A stretch of DNA of 64,000 nt from Larix kaempferi (GCA_027924585.1 BSBM01000106.1:40315501-40379500); one strand, 5' to 3'. Positions 33,465 through 46,345 are shown, counted from the first letter of the stretch. Numbers and translations are program-made. Notes: a model not told the origin generated them from the sequence alone.

Positions 33465-34880
33465 AGATTGATTTTCCTCAAGCAATTTCAAACATGGATT
33501 TTGAAGAACCTGCTTTCCTTCCAAAAGTTTGCTTCCAACCTCCTTCATATTTTGGAAATATTTTATGAACTTTCAACTCTTTTTCTCACTGTATAATTCT
33601 TTGAAGTTTCCACTGAGTTTTCAAGATTCCAAGAAAATTTCAGAGAGGAACCACCATGCTTGCTGCTTCACTACTCTGATTACAATCACCTTCTCAAGTG
33701 GTGACTCAATCTCCCATACTTCTTGCTGCCCCAAAAATTGAAACCAATGAGACCAAAAATGATCCTAGGGTCCCAAATGATCATGATACATGGTGTGAAA
33801 TGTCTACTATGAAATGCCATGAACACCAATCATGTGAAAAGTGAATCCAACTCTCAAAAGGTCTCCCACATAGGAAAATGGAACATTGTTATGCAAAGAT
33901 GAACTCAAACAATTGAAGGTTGGTTTTCTCTCTCAAACCAACAATCGAACTACTGCTCCAAGTGAGCCGAAACCAAGCAATGCTAGGATCCGATTGCTTG
34001 TATTGCACTCCAAAAAATAGGAGTGCTCTCCAACCCATACCATCAAGCATGAGAATTCCTGGATCCCTTGTATGCATCCTTCCAAACATCATGATAAAAA
34101 AGAAGAGTATATCATCATGAAGGATGGAAAAATCAGAATACACTGGTGGAAGTTTATCACTTCTATTGCAAAACAAAATGTATGTGCAACTCTCCCCAAA
34201 AGGATGCAACTATGGAATGTAAGGCCAAATAAAATTGAGTCTCCTCAACAAGGCATGCAAGTGCACATAATTAGGACTCATGCTCAAATGACATAAGAAT
34301 GCATCATCAAAGAACCATGGATTCCCATGCAACTGCTTACAAAAGAAAAATGGTGTGTTCATGAGGTCTCTGCAAATTCAATCAAGACTTTCACCCTTGG
34401 GGTGCTCAAATCCAACATGTGTCTACTCACCCAATCATTGGATGAATAAACACTCCAAATGAATGGTCCAAAAGAAAATATTAAGGCTTCCCCAAGTGCA
34501 CAACTCCAATGGATCAACTTTATGCCATTGGTTCCACTCAAATGGTTCAAGTGGATGAGGGAGGCATCAAAGGATGCAATTGAATGCCTCTACTGGTGAT
34601 GAAAGGGAGTTGGTGCTTTCATCAATCCATCACAAACAAATGTGAGAGACTCCTGCTCCTTGTGTGGCACCAAAAAAAAGAAACCTTTCACCCTATTTTC
34701 ATCCCCAATTGATGTGGATGAAAAATTAGTAGGGGGTGAAGGACTGTGAACCAACCTTACCTCTTTGCAACTCTTACCCATCAAAATTTCGAATGCATCT
34801 CCTCCATAATTGGATGATCCAATTGTTGTGAGATCATGTGCCTCCTCCAAGGCTCTGCAACTCTCACCATGAGGCATCTC
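33465..34880 (-). mobile_element. Internal region, 3' half, without recognised domains
   Basis: Minus-strand frames such as 33889-34209 (with RDPGILMLDGMGWRALLFF) and 34590-34877 are open but match no domain I know, and plus-strand frames here are equally long. No RT, RNase H or integrase box was found on either strand. Confidence 0.45.
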
Positions 34881-35008
34881 ATAATCCCTCTGAACAAGAA
34901 CAAGTGCTTGGCTTCCTTCTTATTTGAATGTAGCCTCTTCAATAACTTGCATATCAACATGTACCTCATGTTCCACCATCACATGATGTTCCTCCTTTGT
35001 AACATCAA

Positions 35009-35401
35009 TTATTTTATCCATTGAATGACTATCTGATACATAGGATGGTGTAAAGGACCTTTGCAACCTCTCTTGAAGTTTCTCAATCTACACCATATAT
35101 TTTTTAGTGCATTTTGGGTGGACTCCAACTCATTTGAGAGCTTGTCATTCTCTTCTGCATCCTTCAAGGTTATTCCATGATACAAACCAACAAGATCAAT
35201 TAAATAATCTCTATCATAAAGAAAATTCAAAAAATTACATTTGTTGTCCAACATTTCCTTCTGGATTTTCTCCAACATTGCCTCCTGGATTTTCTCCAAC
35301 ATTGCCTCCTGGATTTTATCCATGTCTTCAAGGGAATATTTTCCCTCCACACACCAACAAGATTTCGAAACTAATGCATGTGTGTCATAGAGAGTCTTCA
35401 A
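35009..35401 (-). pseudogene. Coiled-coil-like segment of the outer element's protein
   Basis: 130 codons containing a three-fold 24-bp repeat (IQEAMLEK, about 35250-35310) and a Glu/Asn-rich helix ESTQNALKNIW. It probably continues the protein read in 35431-36219, with stops or frame changes between. No enzymatic motif. The role is unknown; a structural, Gag-like role would be a guess. Confidence 0.4.
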
Positions 35402-35430
35402 GACCTGTTAAATATTCTTTTCATCCATAT

Positions 35431-35841
35431 TCAAGGACCCTCCAAGAAAATGAGGTTCCTGCAAATGAACCTCCTCTCCTTCATGCTTGGACCAACTTCA
35501 TGAAGCTCAAGTGGTGATGGGGAAGTTGATCTTCGTTTTTCTTCAATTGCTACAAGGTCTTCATCTCCATGGTCAATGTGAATTTGGCTTGTAGAAACAA
35601 CTTCAAAAGTGATCTCGGAATGATCTTTAGTAGTTTCAATGGAATCTTCTTCATGCTCATGTGATGTTTCTTCATCTTTTTCAGAGTCACTTAGTAGTGA
35701 ATTTCGATCCTCTTCATGTAATGCTTCTTCTGCTTCAACACCTATAGAAGTAGGTGGCTCATGGGTCTCCTCAATGTTTTTGGATGGTTTTTTGTTCCTT
35801 ACTGAGTTCACATATGCACTCTTAGGCCTATATCCAAACAC
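35431..35841 (-). pseudogene. Acidic middle segment of the outer element's protein
   Basis: 136 codons rich in Glu, Asp and Ser (EDRNSLLSDSEKDEETSHE) and preceded, across one stop, by VNWVFGYRPKSAYV. It follows the first segment (35875-36219) after about 30 bases in the same direction, so both belong to one broken reading frame. No family recognised. Confidence 0.4.
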
Positions 35842-35874
35842 CCAATTGACAAAGTCTTCAAAAGGAATGGCCTT

Positions 35875-36219
35875 CTATGTCTTTCCCATCAAAGAAAGAT
35901 ATGTGTGATATTGTTGAGGAAAAGTTTTACATGTTTTTCTCAATATTTCTAATTCATTCATATGATTAGCCTTTGGTGGTTTGGAACATACATCTTCATC
36001 ATACATAAGGTCATAAGAATAAACCTCATCCCTTATGAAATTGTAAGAATTTCTGCATGATGGCACCTCTTCTTGATACCATTCACATTCTTCTTCATAT
36101 TGCTCACAATCATCTTCATACTGCTCATAGGAGTCATCATAATAGTAAGACATGGCTGCAATTTCTTCTTCAACGGGTGATATTAATGCACAAGTACAAG
36201 GACCATGCTCCGATACCAC
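35875..36219 (-). pseudogene. N-terminal Tyr/Glu-rich protein of the outer element
   Basis: 114 codons starting inside the PBS region. Residues 24-52 are a striking run of Tyr, Glu and Asp (YYYDDSYEQYEDDCEQYEEE). The ATG at residue 23 (about 36153) is a better start than the one overlapping the PBS. The protein lies where gag should be but has no gag motif I recognise. Confidence 0.45.
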
Positions 36220-36220
36220 T
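36207..36220 (-). promoter_or_regulatory. Primer-binding site of the outer element
   Basis: The minus strand reads AGTGGTATCGGAGC, one base from the initiator-Met site, four bases after the LTR end GGGACA. Confidence 0.8.
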
Positions 36221-36224
36221 TTAT

Positions 36225-36655
36225 TGTCCCTTTTTTGGAAAAATTAGGCACACTATCTCAAAATATTTCAATAGAGGCTTAAAACTTTAGACAGTGGAAG
36301 CATTTTTTATCAAACCCCTCATTGACAATGAATTTCACACTGATTCCATGGTTATGAGACAAATGAGGCAGCTCTAGGAGAGTGATATGTATCATCTAAT
36401 TGGATTGAAAATATTATATATGTGGCTTCTTAATATTGTGTGGCTGAGGAATTTTTACAAACACTTCACATACATCCTCCTTCAGTACTTTGTCTAGTTT
36501 CGAAAGTAGGAAAACTAGGAAACTAGTCTTTCTTTGTATTGTTCCAAACACCTCCATACCTTTCCAAATTTATTTTAGAATGAACCTATGGGATTTAAAA
36601 CATCCTAACATACCTCAAACACTCAATTGTATAATCAGAAAACTCCTTTTGACAT
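36225..36655 (-). mobile_element. 5' LTR of the outer element, first piece
   Basis: Matches 31361-31792. It is interrupted after GACAT by the solo LTR, continues at 37999-38276, is interrupted again by the giant-LTR element, and resumes at 63929. Confidence 0.85.
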
Positions 36656-37993
36656 TGTTATCACTCCAGGAAACTCTCCTAGGTTGTATCTCGGAGTTGC
36701 CTGATAACTTAACTAATCTCAATGTTTCATTCAATGGATCAAGTTAGATGACTAATCAAACCTCACTCACTCAAGACATGCATAAACTCAACCAAATAAA
36801 CAAGGCTTCTAACTATCACTGTTCAGAGGGTTTGTAATAAAGGTGAATATATGGAGAATTCTCACTATGCTGGCAGATTCATACATAAAGCACTTACATA
36901 TGAATGGCTAATCATAACAAGGAAATGATACTTGCAATTCAACTTATCAATACAGAGATAGGATGACAGCTATCTGGTATTAGACAAAAATAATAAACAT
37001 GAATGAAATATCCAAGTACAAGTATAGAATAGAAAGAAGATGTAATCTAAACATGTAATGGCAAAAGAGCTTGTAATAATTGACAAGAACATGAGAAGCT
37101 TAAGTACAAAAAGTGTCTAAGAGTCTCCAAAGTTGAACCATTTACAATGATTCTTCAATGAGATTAAATAATCTTTACAAATTAGCTTCAAGATCCTCAA
37201 AAGATGGATCTGATAACCTCTTTTCCTATCTCAAATCCGAATTTGTGAGGTGGCTGGAAAATGCAGAAATTTCTGGAAATATGTTGATCATAGATTGACC
37301 TATATCTCTCAAATAAAAATAGATTTTGGAAAACTGAGAGAGGTTTTTGTATATTGGTTTGTTATGAGAAAAAAATTCTCTCAGTTCTTTGAGATTCATT
37401 TTCATTTTCCCGACATATGTATTTCCAAAACATGTGTCAAACAGGGAAATTTCGAGATCCGAAAATTAGGGCTCAGAGATGGATTCGATTCTCCCAATCT
37501 GTGACACCTGTAGAAAAATTGAGAGAGGTTATTGTTCTTTGAACTTTTAGGCACAAAATCATCCTACCGTTTCTTAAAATAATCCTCCAGTTGCTCAGAA
37601 TCATTATTTGAAAATGATGACTCAGCATAGTAGAAACGCCATATTTCTGAAAATGCAGCATCATCTTGCGGGGGACGTTTGACTACCTTCCCGAGCTCCA
37701 AATGAAGATCTAAAAGTACCATTGGAAATATTAGGATGTCTAGTTGTCAATCAACTATTTGAGCGTGTAAAACGGCCTCTCCATGACTGAGAAAATTGAT
37801 TTTTCCAAAGACCTGCTAACCGTTTCCAAGTTTCTGTGCTTTCGGTGGCTAAAACCAAATCAAATTTTTTTCAAACCTTATTACATACCTAAAGCTCTAA
37901 AAATGAGCCTTAAAAAATTTAGAAATGTATTTTTCAATGACTTACTATCACCTAAAATAAACAAATTTGACTAATTTATTTAAGGAGATAACA
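36656..37993. mobile_element. Solo LTR of another family (1338 bp)
   Basis: It starts TGTTATC and ends GATAACA, a 7-bp perfect terminal inverted repeat with TG...CA ends, and is flanked by the 5-bp duplication GACAT (36651-36655 and 37994-37998). The sister LTR shows the uninterrupted site at 31788. No PBS, PPT or coding sequence lies within, so it is a solo LTR left by recombination, or a short LTR-only element. Strand cannot be decided. Confidence 0.9.
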
Positions 37994-37998
37994 GACAT

Positions 37999-38276
37999 GT
38001 TATTCAAGTCTACTCAAAATTGGCCAACTTCGAACCTTGGACTAATGAAACCCAAATTGTCCCAAATGATTCCAAATGATTTCGAATTATGTATGCATGG
38101 ATTGAGGGGTATTAGAAAATACTAATTCATATATTATACACTTATACATTCATTAAATACATTCATGTCTTGAATTTCTCAAGAAGGAAAGAAGGTGAAA
38201 AACACTAGTGAATTCGAGGGTTAAAACCCCATTAGTCAATGACATTTTTGGCTTCCCAAACACTGTACGGGATTCC
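37999..38276 (-). mobile_element. 5' LTR of the outer element, second piece
   Basis: Matches 31793-32072, including AATTTCTCAAGAAGGAAAGA and the GGGTTAAAACCCCATTAGTC block. It ends with ATTCC, the target duplication of the next insertion. Confidence 0.85.
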
Positions 38277-41200
38277 TATTGATGCCCAAAAAATACTAGC
38301 ATTGCCATAGTATGGATTCTCTCCAATGAATAATCCCAATTAGATCACTCATTGTTTGATATGGGGAATCCGTCCGGTTAACGGTTCGGTTACCGTAGGT
38401 GTGTTTGTTTAGTTATGTACCAGTTGCGGCCTGAACCACCGTTTATATTTTATGTTTAAGAGTATGAATATGAAAGTGATTCCTAACTAATTCATATAAT
38501 TGACAGGTAGAAACCACACTAGCGATGCGTAGGTTCTTACCTCCCGTCTTACTGCTCCTACCTTAGCGATTATCTAATCCTATTATACACTAAACTAACC
38601 TATCCTTGCAAGGATTGAGTTTAAGTAAGAGTAATGATCTAAAAATGCTCGTACAAATCCAACAGATAACTATTCAGACAAAGTGTTCACATTCACAACA
38701 GAAAATATACCAAAGATAGCTTTAGTTTAAATTTAGGCAATTTAATACTTTGTTAACACATAAAAATTTGCATAAAGAAACCATTCATCACCATTTGAAG
38801 TAGTTCAAATAAAGTTAGAACAATCTCACAGTATGAGTTACGAATACAAGAGGAAATAGTTCCAATTTTTTATCCAACACATCCCACGCAAAAATTTATG
38901 TGCAAGCTTTTCCCAGCAAACATGTCCTTCTCATTAGCAGAAAATTAGTTCTCATACAACATGTATCCACCCTCTATTATTCTAGCAAAATTCCCTTCTA
39001 TTAGTATCCCCCCCCTATATTTATATTACAATAGAGTGTGTCCCTACATGACCATTCATTTCGACTACCCCAACCGTTGGACTTCCCAAAATTCGTCCTT
39101 TTGTGTTTGCACATAAATACAATTAATTACAAATTTAAAATTAATTTTCTGGTGGTCCCTCCAAACTAGAAATGTAATTATCCCATAAGTCTGTCTCTTC
39201 AAATATGATATTACATTGGACAAGTTCTAATAATTTCAAAGACACCTCATGGACAAATAATTCCTTTTCTACACTGGGCACTCCCTAGGCAGCAACTTTG
39301 TAGATTTCTTATAAGAAATAAGCATTGATAGTCTCTTGCCCAATGTACTGGTTGACGTATTCTTTGTCCAACGCATCCAATTTTATGATCTAATCTATGT
39401 CTTCTCTTAGTCTGTCCTTCGGCTCCACTAAACGTTGATCTTTTGTGGGCAGCTCAACCATATCTGGATTCAGTGCAATGTGGCATTTCTCATGTATATG
39501 ATGAATTCTTTTGTAGAACTCTTTACATTTTTCAATGGACCTAGGTACTTCTACACATATCCTCCTGGAAGCTTTCCTGCAAAACTCAAGGAGCGCTATA
39601 TCCAATTTAATTTTCATACCCGCCTTGTTTGGCAGGTGATCAGGGAAATTTGAATTTTTTCCTTCCAGGCCATCTGCTTTTTTATCTTTTAAAAAAAGTT
39701 AACCAACTTCTTCCTTATTGATAGAGAATCTGCAGAAATATCTTTCATTCTATCTATCATTTGCCTCATCTTGCAAATTTCGTCAATTAATAAATCCTGT
39801 GTGTGGCAGATCTATTCTTGTGTCTTACATGCATATTCATGAAAATGAGTCATATCTTGCTTTTGATTCTATGTCAACTCAACTTTTTCTTCCAAAGATT
39901 CTTTTTCCCTCACTAGCTCATCCATTTGGGATTTCATGATTTCCACTTGTTGATTTGTTGTTATTTCCTTGCCCTCCAATTCATTTATGCAGGTGTAAAA
40001 ATCACTTCTTTCACCCTCCATAATCACAAGCTATACATTCAAAGCATCTATCTCGTTCTTGAGATTATGATAATCAGACATTAATTTTTATTTCTCACTT
40101 ATTACAACATCATGCTTTCTTTTCAACTCTATTCCTTCACGTCTGGCTTTTACCAGGTTGTCTTTCAACTTTAGCATCTTCTCCTTGTTGTGCTCCAAGT
40201 CGCTCATTAGCTTATCAACATTATCTGCACTTGCTTGTGCAGTTGTTACATTCACTGATGCTCTGAACTTGGGATCCTTATGGGTGCCTTCCATTATGGT
40301 ATTCTCTTGAATGGTCACCACATTAGGCTGTGCAACGATCTTCAGTATTTTTTCTGATCTTCTGTTTATTGTCTTCCTTTTTGAGTCGAAGACTATCGTA
40401 TCCAGCTTTGCCACTGTGTGTTGCTTTGATGGGATGAAAGGAGTAAGTCCGAGTTCTACAAATGGGAGGTCTCCCCCTGTAAGTGTGATTCTTGACACCC
40501 CTGGTGAATCTATATCCATGTCCTGGATATTTGGACCTCCATCTTGGGATTCTTCCTCTTCCACAAATTTCTTGAGCATGTCTTCTTCTTCTCTTTGTCT
40601 TTCCAATTCTGTTGCTTTCTCTGCTGCTTCTTGCTCTTATTTCTCTTTTATTTCCTCTTCTTCTTTTCTTTTGTTTTCTTCTTCCTCGGACTGTAGCCTT
40701 TCTGCTTTTTCCCTTTGCTTTCTTTCTGCTTCCACTGCCTGTGGTATTTTGGCTTCTTCTCTTTGCTTCTGCGATTCGACCTCTTTAGCAGTATCAGCAG
40801 CATGACTAGGACCCGCACCACTTTTCCGAACAAAATGTTTATTTAACTCTGTCATATTTATTTTTCTCCGATACACCTCCTCATCCTTAAGGAAATGGTA
40901 TGAGTATACAAAATTAATTTTGCATGATGTAAAATGATGGGCGACCTTTTGCAAACTATCATTACTCACGAACATCCTTTCCCCAAAATGGAGATCTTCG
41001 AAGTATTTTTTAAAGCTTATGCACCTTTCACCTTAGACAATTTGTATGCCCCAATGAAAAATGCCAATGGTGGGTAAGAGGCCTTCTTATGTTCATTCAA
41101 AAAATTACCTACCCCATTAATGAAAACCTACCTTACTGCCTCTTTGTGTACTACAATATCAATCCCATACTTTGGCATTAGAGATGGGGCTTTGGTGTCC

Positions 41201-44200
41201 CCATACATACTGATATAAGTTCCCTCAGGAGAAAAATAGTAGTCTCCATATTCATTTATAACCGCCATACCATTATCCAACAAGCAGTTTGGTTCTTTGT
41301 TAAAAATAAACCAATACAAGGGGATGATTAATTCTTCACAGATGAGGTTGTAGTAGCTCGCATACTTGTGGGCCCTTGTTATTTGATAAGCCACATAAAG
41401 GGGAGACTCAGTCTAATTCCACAAACATCCCAATTTAGGGAATGGATGTCCGAATAGTATGCAATCGATAAGATACGAGGACATGAAAAATTCTTCTTTC
41501 TTTTGGGTCATTCCTCCTTGGGATGCAGCTATCGTTGATGCCATGCTTTCTGATATAGTATCTGCCCAGTTGAAAATGGTGTCATGGGAAGCTATGTGAT
41601 ACATAAGTAGTACCCAACTGAGATTGTATATATTTCCATTTTCCCTACCGAATATTCCGCTCAACATTAGGGCTATGATTCTGAATGGTGTCCTTAGATT
41701 CTGGCTATCATGTTCCCCACCTGCTCTCTATCTCAATAGCTTTCCTGGAATCATCATATTTTTTGCATATTCAAAATGATCTATATTTACTCCTCTGATC
41801 TAGTCATCCGTCATCATGACTTTGGGAGAGGGTAATTTATATGTTGCAGCAATGTGACCCGACTGGAATGAAGCAAATCCTTCTTTGATTGCCCCGGCTA
41901 TGATTATTGTGTCGACGTTTACATGGGGTAGAATCCACCCAATGAATTTGGAGCATGGGAATAATTCTGGTCGTGTGGCAGCTTGATGGAGACCAGATCT
42001 TTTGATATTTTGATACATCATCATCTCCTCAATGGATGAATCTAGTACACTTTGATCTCTAACGAGATAATATAGCTCTCCCCACTTGTATTCCAGAATA
42101 ATTCTCATCGCTGCTTTAGTGTCTTCGAATATTGTCTCCATTGGGTGTCAACAACAATTTCAACGTCAGAGTCCGATTCAGTTATCTTGAGCTTTTGCTC
42201 GGTAGCCCTCTTTTGCATCTTTGCGTCCTAATGAAGCATCAAATTAATGTATAAGCGAATTTTAATGATAAAGCAATGGGACTAAGCAACATGTAGATAT
42301 ATTTCTTATCAATATTCATTACGAGAAAACCAAGTTTAGAAGATTCATTACTTCCATGATGTCAGGTGTCTTTGATGTTGGCTTTGATTTATCACAACAT
42401 TATCGCTTGGTAAAGGAAAATATACACATGTGCACAGGAACCAATGTATGACTGGATTGTTCATGTGGAATTATTTAGATTTTCTAGTACATCATTCCCA
42501 AAATGTCTTCAACAACTTTCAAAAACATACATAGTCTCATCATTCTAATCATATTTTTGTTCAGGAAAATTTCAACTAAGGTTTTATTGTAGACTAATTG
42601 TTTCACAGAATCGGATGTTTCACTCATTTAAATGGCTTGGAAAACTCAGGGTGTTCGAATAACTTTTAGGACCTAGCTTCAGCTGAAACCAAACCAAATA
42701 GAGCAATGGGATTTATGTGCTTCCTGAAAAATCTATCTCTGGGTGCTAATCTTGAATTTAAACTCCTTGTGATACATTTATTATTATTCTACGCCTCACA
42801 AAACCAGGAACTTGTGGGTTGAAACAACCTTAAGTTAGATGGTAAGGGATTGAACCTTATTGATCAGTTTAGGGTCCTTGGAACTGTACTTTTTTTCAAA
42901 TTTCACCTAAAAGGATACAGAGATGACTAAATGAGCTTGTCTCATTGGTGGTGCGGTATCATGATATGGAGAGAAGAGAACAAAACCGACATTGTGGGTG
43001 TTAGGAACTAGGAAATGAGTTACAATTGGCAAGCCCTAGTAGAGAAGTTATCTTAGTGGTTAAATCCATTTTAGATTTTCCCAACCCGAAAATAGAAAAC
43101 CTGAAAACAAGTATGGCTCAAGGCGGTTGTCGAACGGGAAAACCCTAGCCTATTTTGGCCGAGACCCACCCCCATGTATAATACTACTTGAGGGTATCAA
43201 AAATTTTACCCTATTCCCAGCTGGAAAGAAAAACAATGATTCGCTTAGGGGGTTTCAAGCTAATAAAAAATAACGTGCATTTTGATAGTAAAATCATGTT
43301 TTAGGTTGCGGTTTCCCTTTTACCAATGGTGAAAAATGTCATTTCAATCATAGAAAACATGGTAAAAGAAAGACCTACCTGGCAGTTGAAGATTGGTCGA
43401 AAAACAATGCTCAATGGTGTTGGGTGCGTCTAGCGTCCAGTAGAGGATCCAAATGAAATTGACGTCACAAGTGTCACAAGATTTCAACCCTTTATACAAC
43501 ACAATGCAACCCTAGTGATAAATGCACAAGGCTAACGGGTCAAACCACCCCTTTTCGGAGGAATTTTCGTTTTAAGAGCGACAAACATGTCGGGGCAATT
43601 TTATCTCGGCACCGATGCATTTTGGCGTAACATGTCATTTGTCGCTGATACGTTTCAGTGCAACATAACATTTGGTGTCGACGTCTATTTGCATAAGCAT
43701 CATAATTTTTCGTTGATTCCATTTCGGAGCCTTCTTTCATCTTGCTCCGATTCCCTTTTTGGAGAACTTTACGTCATTTTGAGAGAGACATCCTTCAGCA
43801 TTAATTCCACTTGTCACCGATATGTTTAAGAGTAAACATACAACTCCCCCGATTCTGCTTCTTTTCCTTGACCTTCCGACCATATTGGCGTGATTTACGA
43901 TTCTGCTCCGAAACGTCAATCGCAACAAAACTTTAAGTGTTTTAGCGTGAATCCTCTAGCATTCCGACCGTTTTGGCGGAGAACATCAAGTTGCTCTAAA
44001 ACACAAAACCTTACCGAAATTGCTCTGACTATTTGGCGGAACTTGGGAAGCTTCTCTAACCATTTCGGCGAAACTTGGGAAGTTGCTCCGACTGTTTCGA
44101 TGGATAATAAGAAGTTTCTCCAATTCAAAACCCGCCCTTTTCACTTGTTTTGTTTTTTTCAAGAAAATTATAAGTGACAAAAGTGAGCTCATCAAAGATG

Positions 44201-44284
44201 AATAAAACTCTAAGTAAATGAAAAATAGAAGGAGGGGCCCTACAATTTTATAAAAAAAATGGGGATCAGGTTGCAGCAGCAACA
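38277..44284 (-). mobile_element. 3' LTR of the giant-LTR element (6008 bp)
   Basis: It aligns end to end with the right LTR once the copia is removed (6008 against about 5992 bp). The 38277-39380 part and the 42220-44284 part are non-coding; between them lies a sense ORF. The region 43540-44170 holds a repeated GGCGGAAC/GCTCCGA-type motif (for example near 43975, 44035 and 44066). Confidence 0.85.
39390..42218 (-). pseudogene. LTR-encoded ORF, left copy (about 940 codons, broken)
   Basis: A sense frame on the minus strand starts at ATG 42218-42216 (MQKRATEQ) and can be traced to about 39390. The first third (41128-42218) includes MMYQNIKRSGLHQA, LMYHIASHDTIFNWADTIS and FFMSSYLIDCILFGHPFPKL. 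The middle (40088-40975) is a charged, Glu/Lys/Arg-rich, probably coiled-coil region with ELERQREEEDMLKK and DMDIDSPGVSRITLTGG. The end (39390-39617) has EVPRSIEKCKEFYKRIHHIH. The frame is broken by several stops at places that differ from those in the right copy. I do not recognise the family; its first part resembles ORFs seen beside plant retroelements. No zinc knuckle, protease or RT is present. Confidence 0.65.
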
Positions 44285-45270
44285 ATTGGCGACTAGCTGG
44301 TGAACACAGATCTTTGAACAACTCTTCTTGAGGATTATAATTGCTTGTTTATTATCAATTCTCAATGTAAAACTATGCCTCTAACATTTCCTTCCAGGAT
44401 TTTAAAAGTCCAAAGTTTTAAGCAGGGAAAGGAGCTTCTTGAATCATATTGGTCATTTGCTTTGTGGAGTGGGAAACCTAGACCAGATTTCCTGACCAGT
44501 TTCCTGAGGCCATAATATGGGGTTCATTATGAATCTCGTCTTTTGGTTACCTCTACATATGACTCCACAGGATTGTAACGAAATCAGGCAAATGTATTCG
44601 TTTGTTCCTCAGTCCCATGCTATCAACATTTCTTTGGATGCTTTTTTTTACGATTTTATCATCCGAGCCCTTCAAAATAAATTTCTTCAGTATTCAAACA
44701 TTTGACATAGGTTCTTCCATCCATAATGTCCTTTTGTGTGAGTTATGAGTTTTCTTTATTTGTCATACTCACGGACGGAGAAGAACCTTCTAGAGTTTTA
44801 TCCAATGTATCTTTTTTATTGGATACTTTGAATTTTCCATACCATTTCTTTGATGGAGAATGAATCCTTTTAGTACTTTTGACTCTTCATTGTAAACCTT
44901 TTGGCTGTAATTTCATAGCATGGGATCATTTTAACTGCCATACATCAACAAGACTCGCTTCCTTTCCATGGGCCAGTTATAGTAGGCTTCGTAAGATAGG
45001 CATTTATGTGTGAGTGAGTGGAGCCCCAAGATAGTAATTTAGAATTCATGAATCTTGGTTATTTCACAAGTTTTATGCCGACACAAATTAAAACACGGAG
45101 TAACTTTCCCATCACTCTAAAATTTGAGCTGGGATTTAACTAATCAAAAATCAATCAAACAAAGTAAAATCAAAACAAAACTAGATAAGGCTAAAACTAA
45201 CTATCCTAGAAGAATAATAACCAAAATCAAAGGAAAGCTATAATCAACACTTTTTTTTTTATGTACAACG
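44285..45270. other. Internal region next to the 3' LTR, with a PBS-like motif on the unexpected strand
   Basis: On the minus strand no clear PPT precedes the LTR at 44284. Instead the plus strand reads ATTGGCGACTAGCTGG right after the LTR end, which looks like a primer-binding site in the opposite direction. A 62-codon plus frame (44517-44705) shows no domain. This may be foreign or rearranged DNA. Confidence 0.4.
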
Positions 45271-45289
45271 GGTTTCCCTAAACCTAAGA

Positions 45290-46138
45290 GAAGTATTGTT
45301 TGAGGGCTAGGCTATTGACAGGGAGGTTCTCCTCCTCCCCTTGTAAATCTTGTAACTTATAGGTTGCTGGGCCAAGCTTCTCTACAACCTGATAAGGACC
45401 AAGCCATAACTGTTGAAATTTTGTATGTTTACCCTTTTCTTCGTGAGGATGGTCCCACTTTATAACTAAGTCTCCTACCTAAAAAATTTTATTGCTAGAT
45501 TTCCGTTTATCAAACCACCTCTTAACAATGTCTTGGTGATGGTTGAATCTATCTTTGGACTTTTGCCATGCCTCCTCAATTTTTACCAAAGTGTTGATCC
45601 TTGACTGCATGATTTCGCTATTTGATCCCTGGGATGCCTGGGCTAACTTTAGGGAAGGAAGTAGTATGTTTGGAGGAAGGATAGCCTCTTTCCCATAGAC
45701 TAAGGTATAAGGAGAAACCCCTAAATAATTATTCAGAGTGACCCTATCTTCCCATAAAGCGTTGGGAAGGGCTACATGCCAAGTTATTTGGTTTTCAATA
45801 ATTGTTTTCTTCAAAATTCGTATGAGATTCTTATTGGTATATTCTTCCAATACATTACCTTGAGGATAATAGTTAGATGAATAATGCAATTTAATTCCTT
45901 GTTCCATAGCAAATGTATTTAACTTAGTAGAAGAAAAATAAGATGCATTATAAAAAACTAATGAAATTGGAACCCCAAACTTGGTTATTATGTTTTCTTG
46001 CAAGAATCGGATGATCGCATCTTCATTCACTTTACATAAAGGAGTTGCTTTGGTCCATCTCGTAAAATAATCAGTGGTTGTGAGGATATACCGATGTTGT
46101 AATGAAGAGTTGGGATTGATTTCCCCTATGATATCCAA
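45290..46138 (-). pseudogene. Integrase of the giant-LTR element
   Basis: A 219-codon open frame (45479-46138) starts MDIIGEINPNSSLQHRYIL and contains YFTRWTKATPLCKVNED, FGVPISLVFYNASYF and EYTNKNLIRILKKT. The first Asp and the Glu of the catalytic triad are present, but the second Asp (usually SDN) reads Tyr (FYN), so it is probably inactive even before truncation. The frame continues past a stop at 45479 as VGDLVIKWDHPHEEKGK and FQQLWLGPYQVVEKLG to about 45290, the usual integrase tail. It would insert cDNA into the genome. Confidence 0.85.
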
Positions 46139-46139
46139 A

Positions 46140-46345
46140 CCCCACTACTCAAAATGGTTATGAGATGATAACTGATTTTAGTGGCTCTATTGATTTTGGT
46201 AGTTTTCCAACACTTCTCTGACACACATCACATCTCCTTGCATAAGAATGTGCATTTTTTAAAACAGTTGGCTAATAATATCCAACTCTTAATATTTTAC
46301 GAGCAGTGGTTTCCCTGGAATAATGTCCCCCTGTAGGGCCATCAT
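46140..46345 (-). pseudogene. Integrase N-terminal zinc-binding (HHCC) region
   Basis: The minus strand reads HDGPTGGHYSRETTARKIL, a stop in place of the usual Trp/Trp-like residue after GYY, then CDVCQRSVGKLPK, giving the His-His-Cys-Cys set. It joins the RNase H frame to the integrase core. Confidence 0.75.

Noticed and set aside
40311-40805. Ser/Phe-rich plus-strand frames opposite the LTR ORF (also 53197-53871)
   Set aside because: They are antisense shadows of the Glu/Lys-rich frame; serine and phenylalanine runs mirror its codons.
44517-44705. Plus-strand 62-codon frame as a gene
   Set aside because: No domain, no upstream continuation without stops, and it lies inside retroelement DNA.
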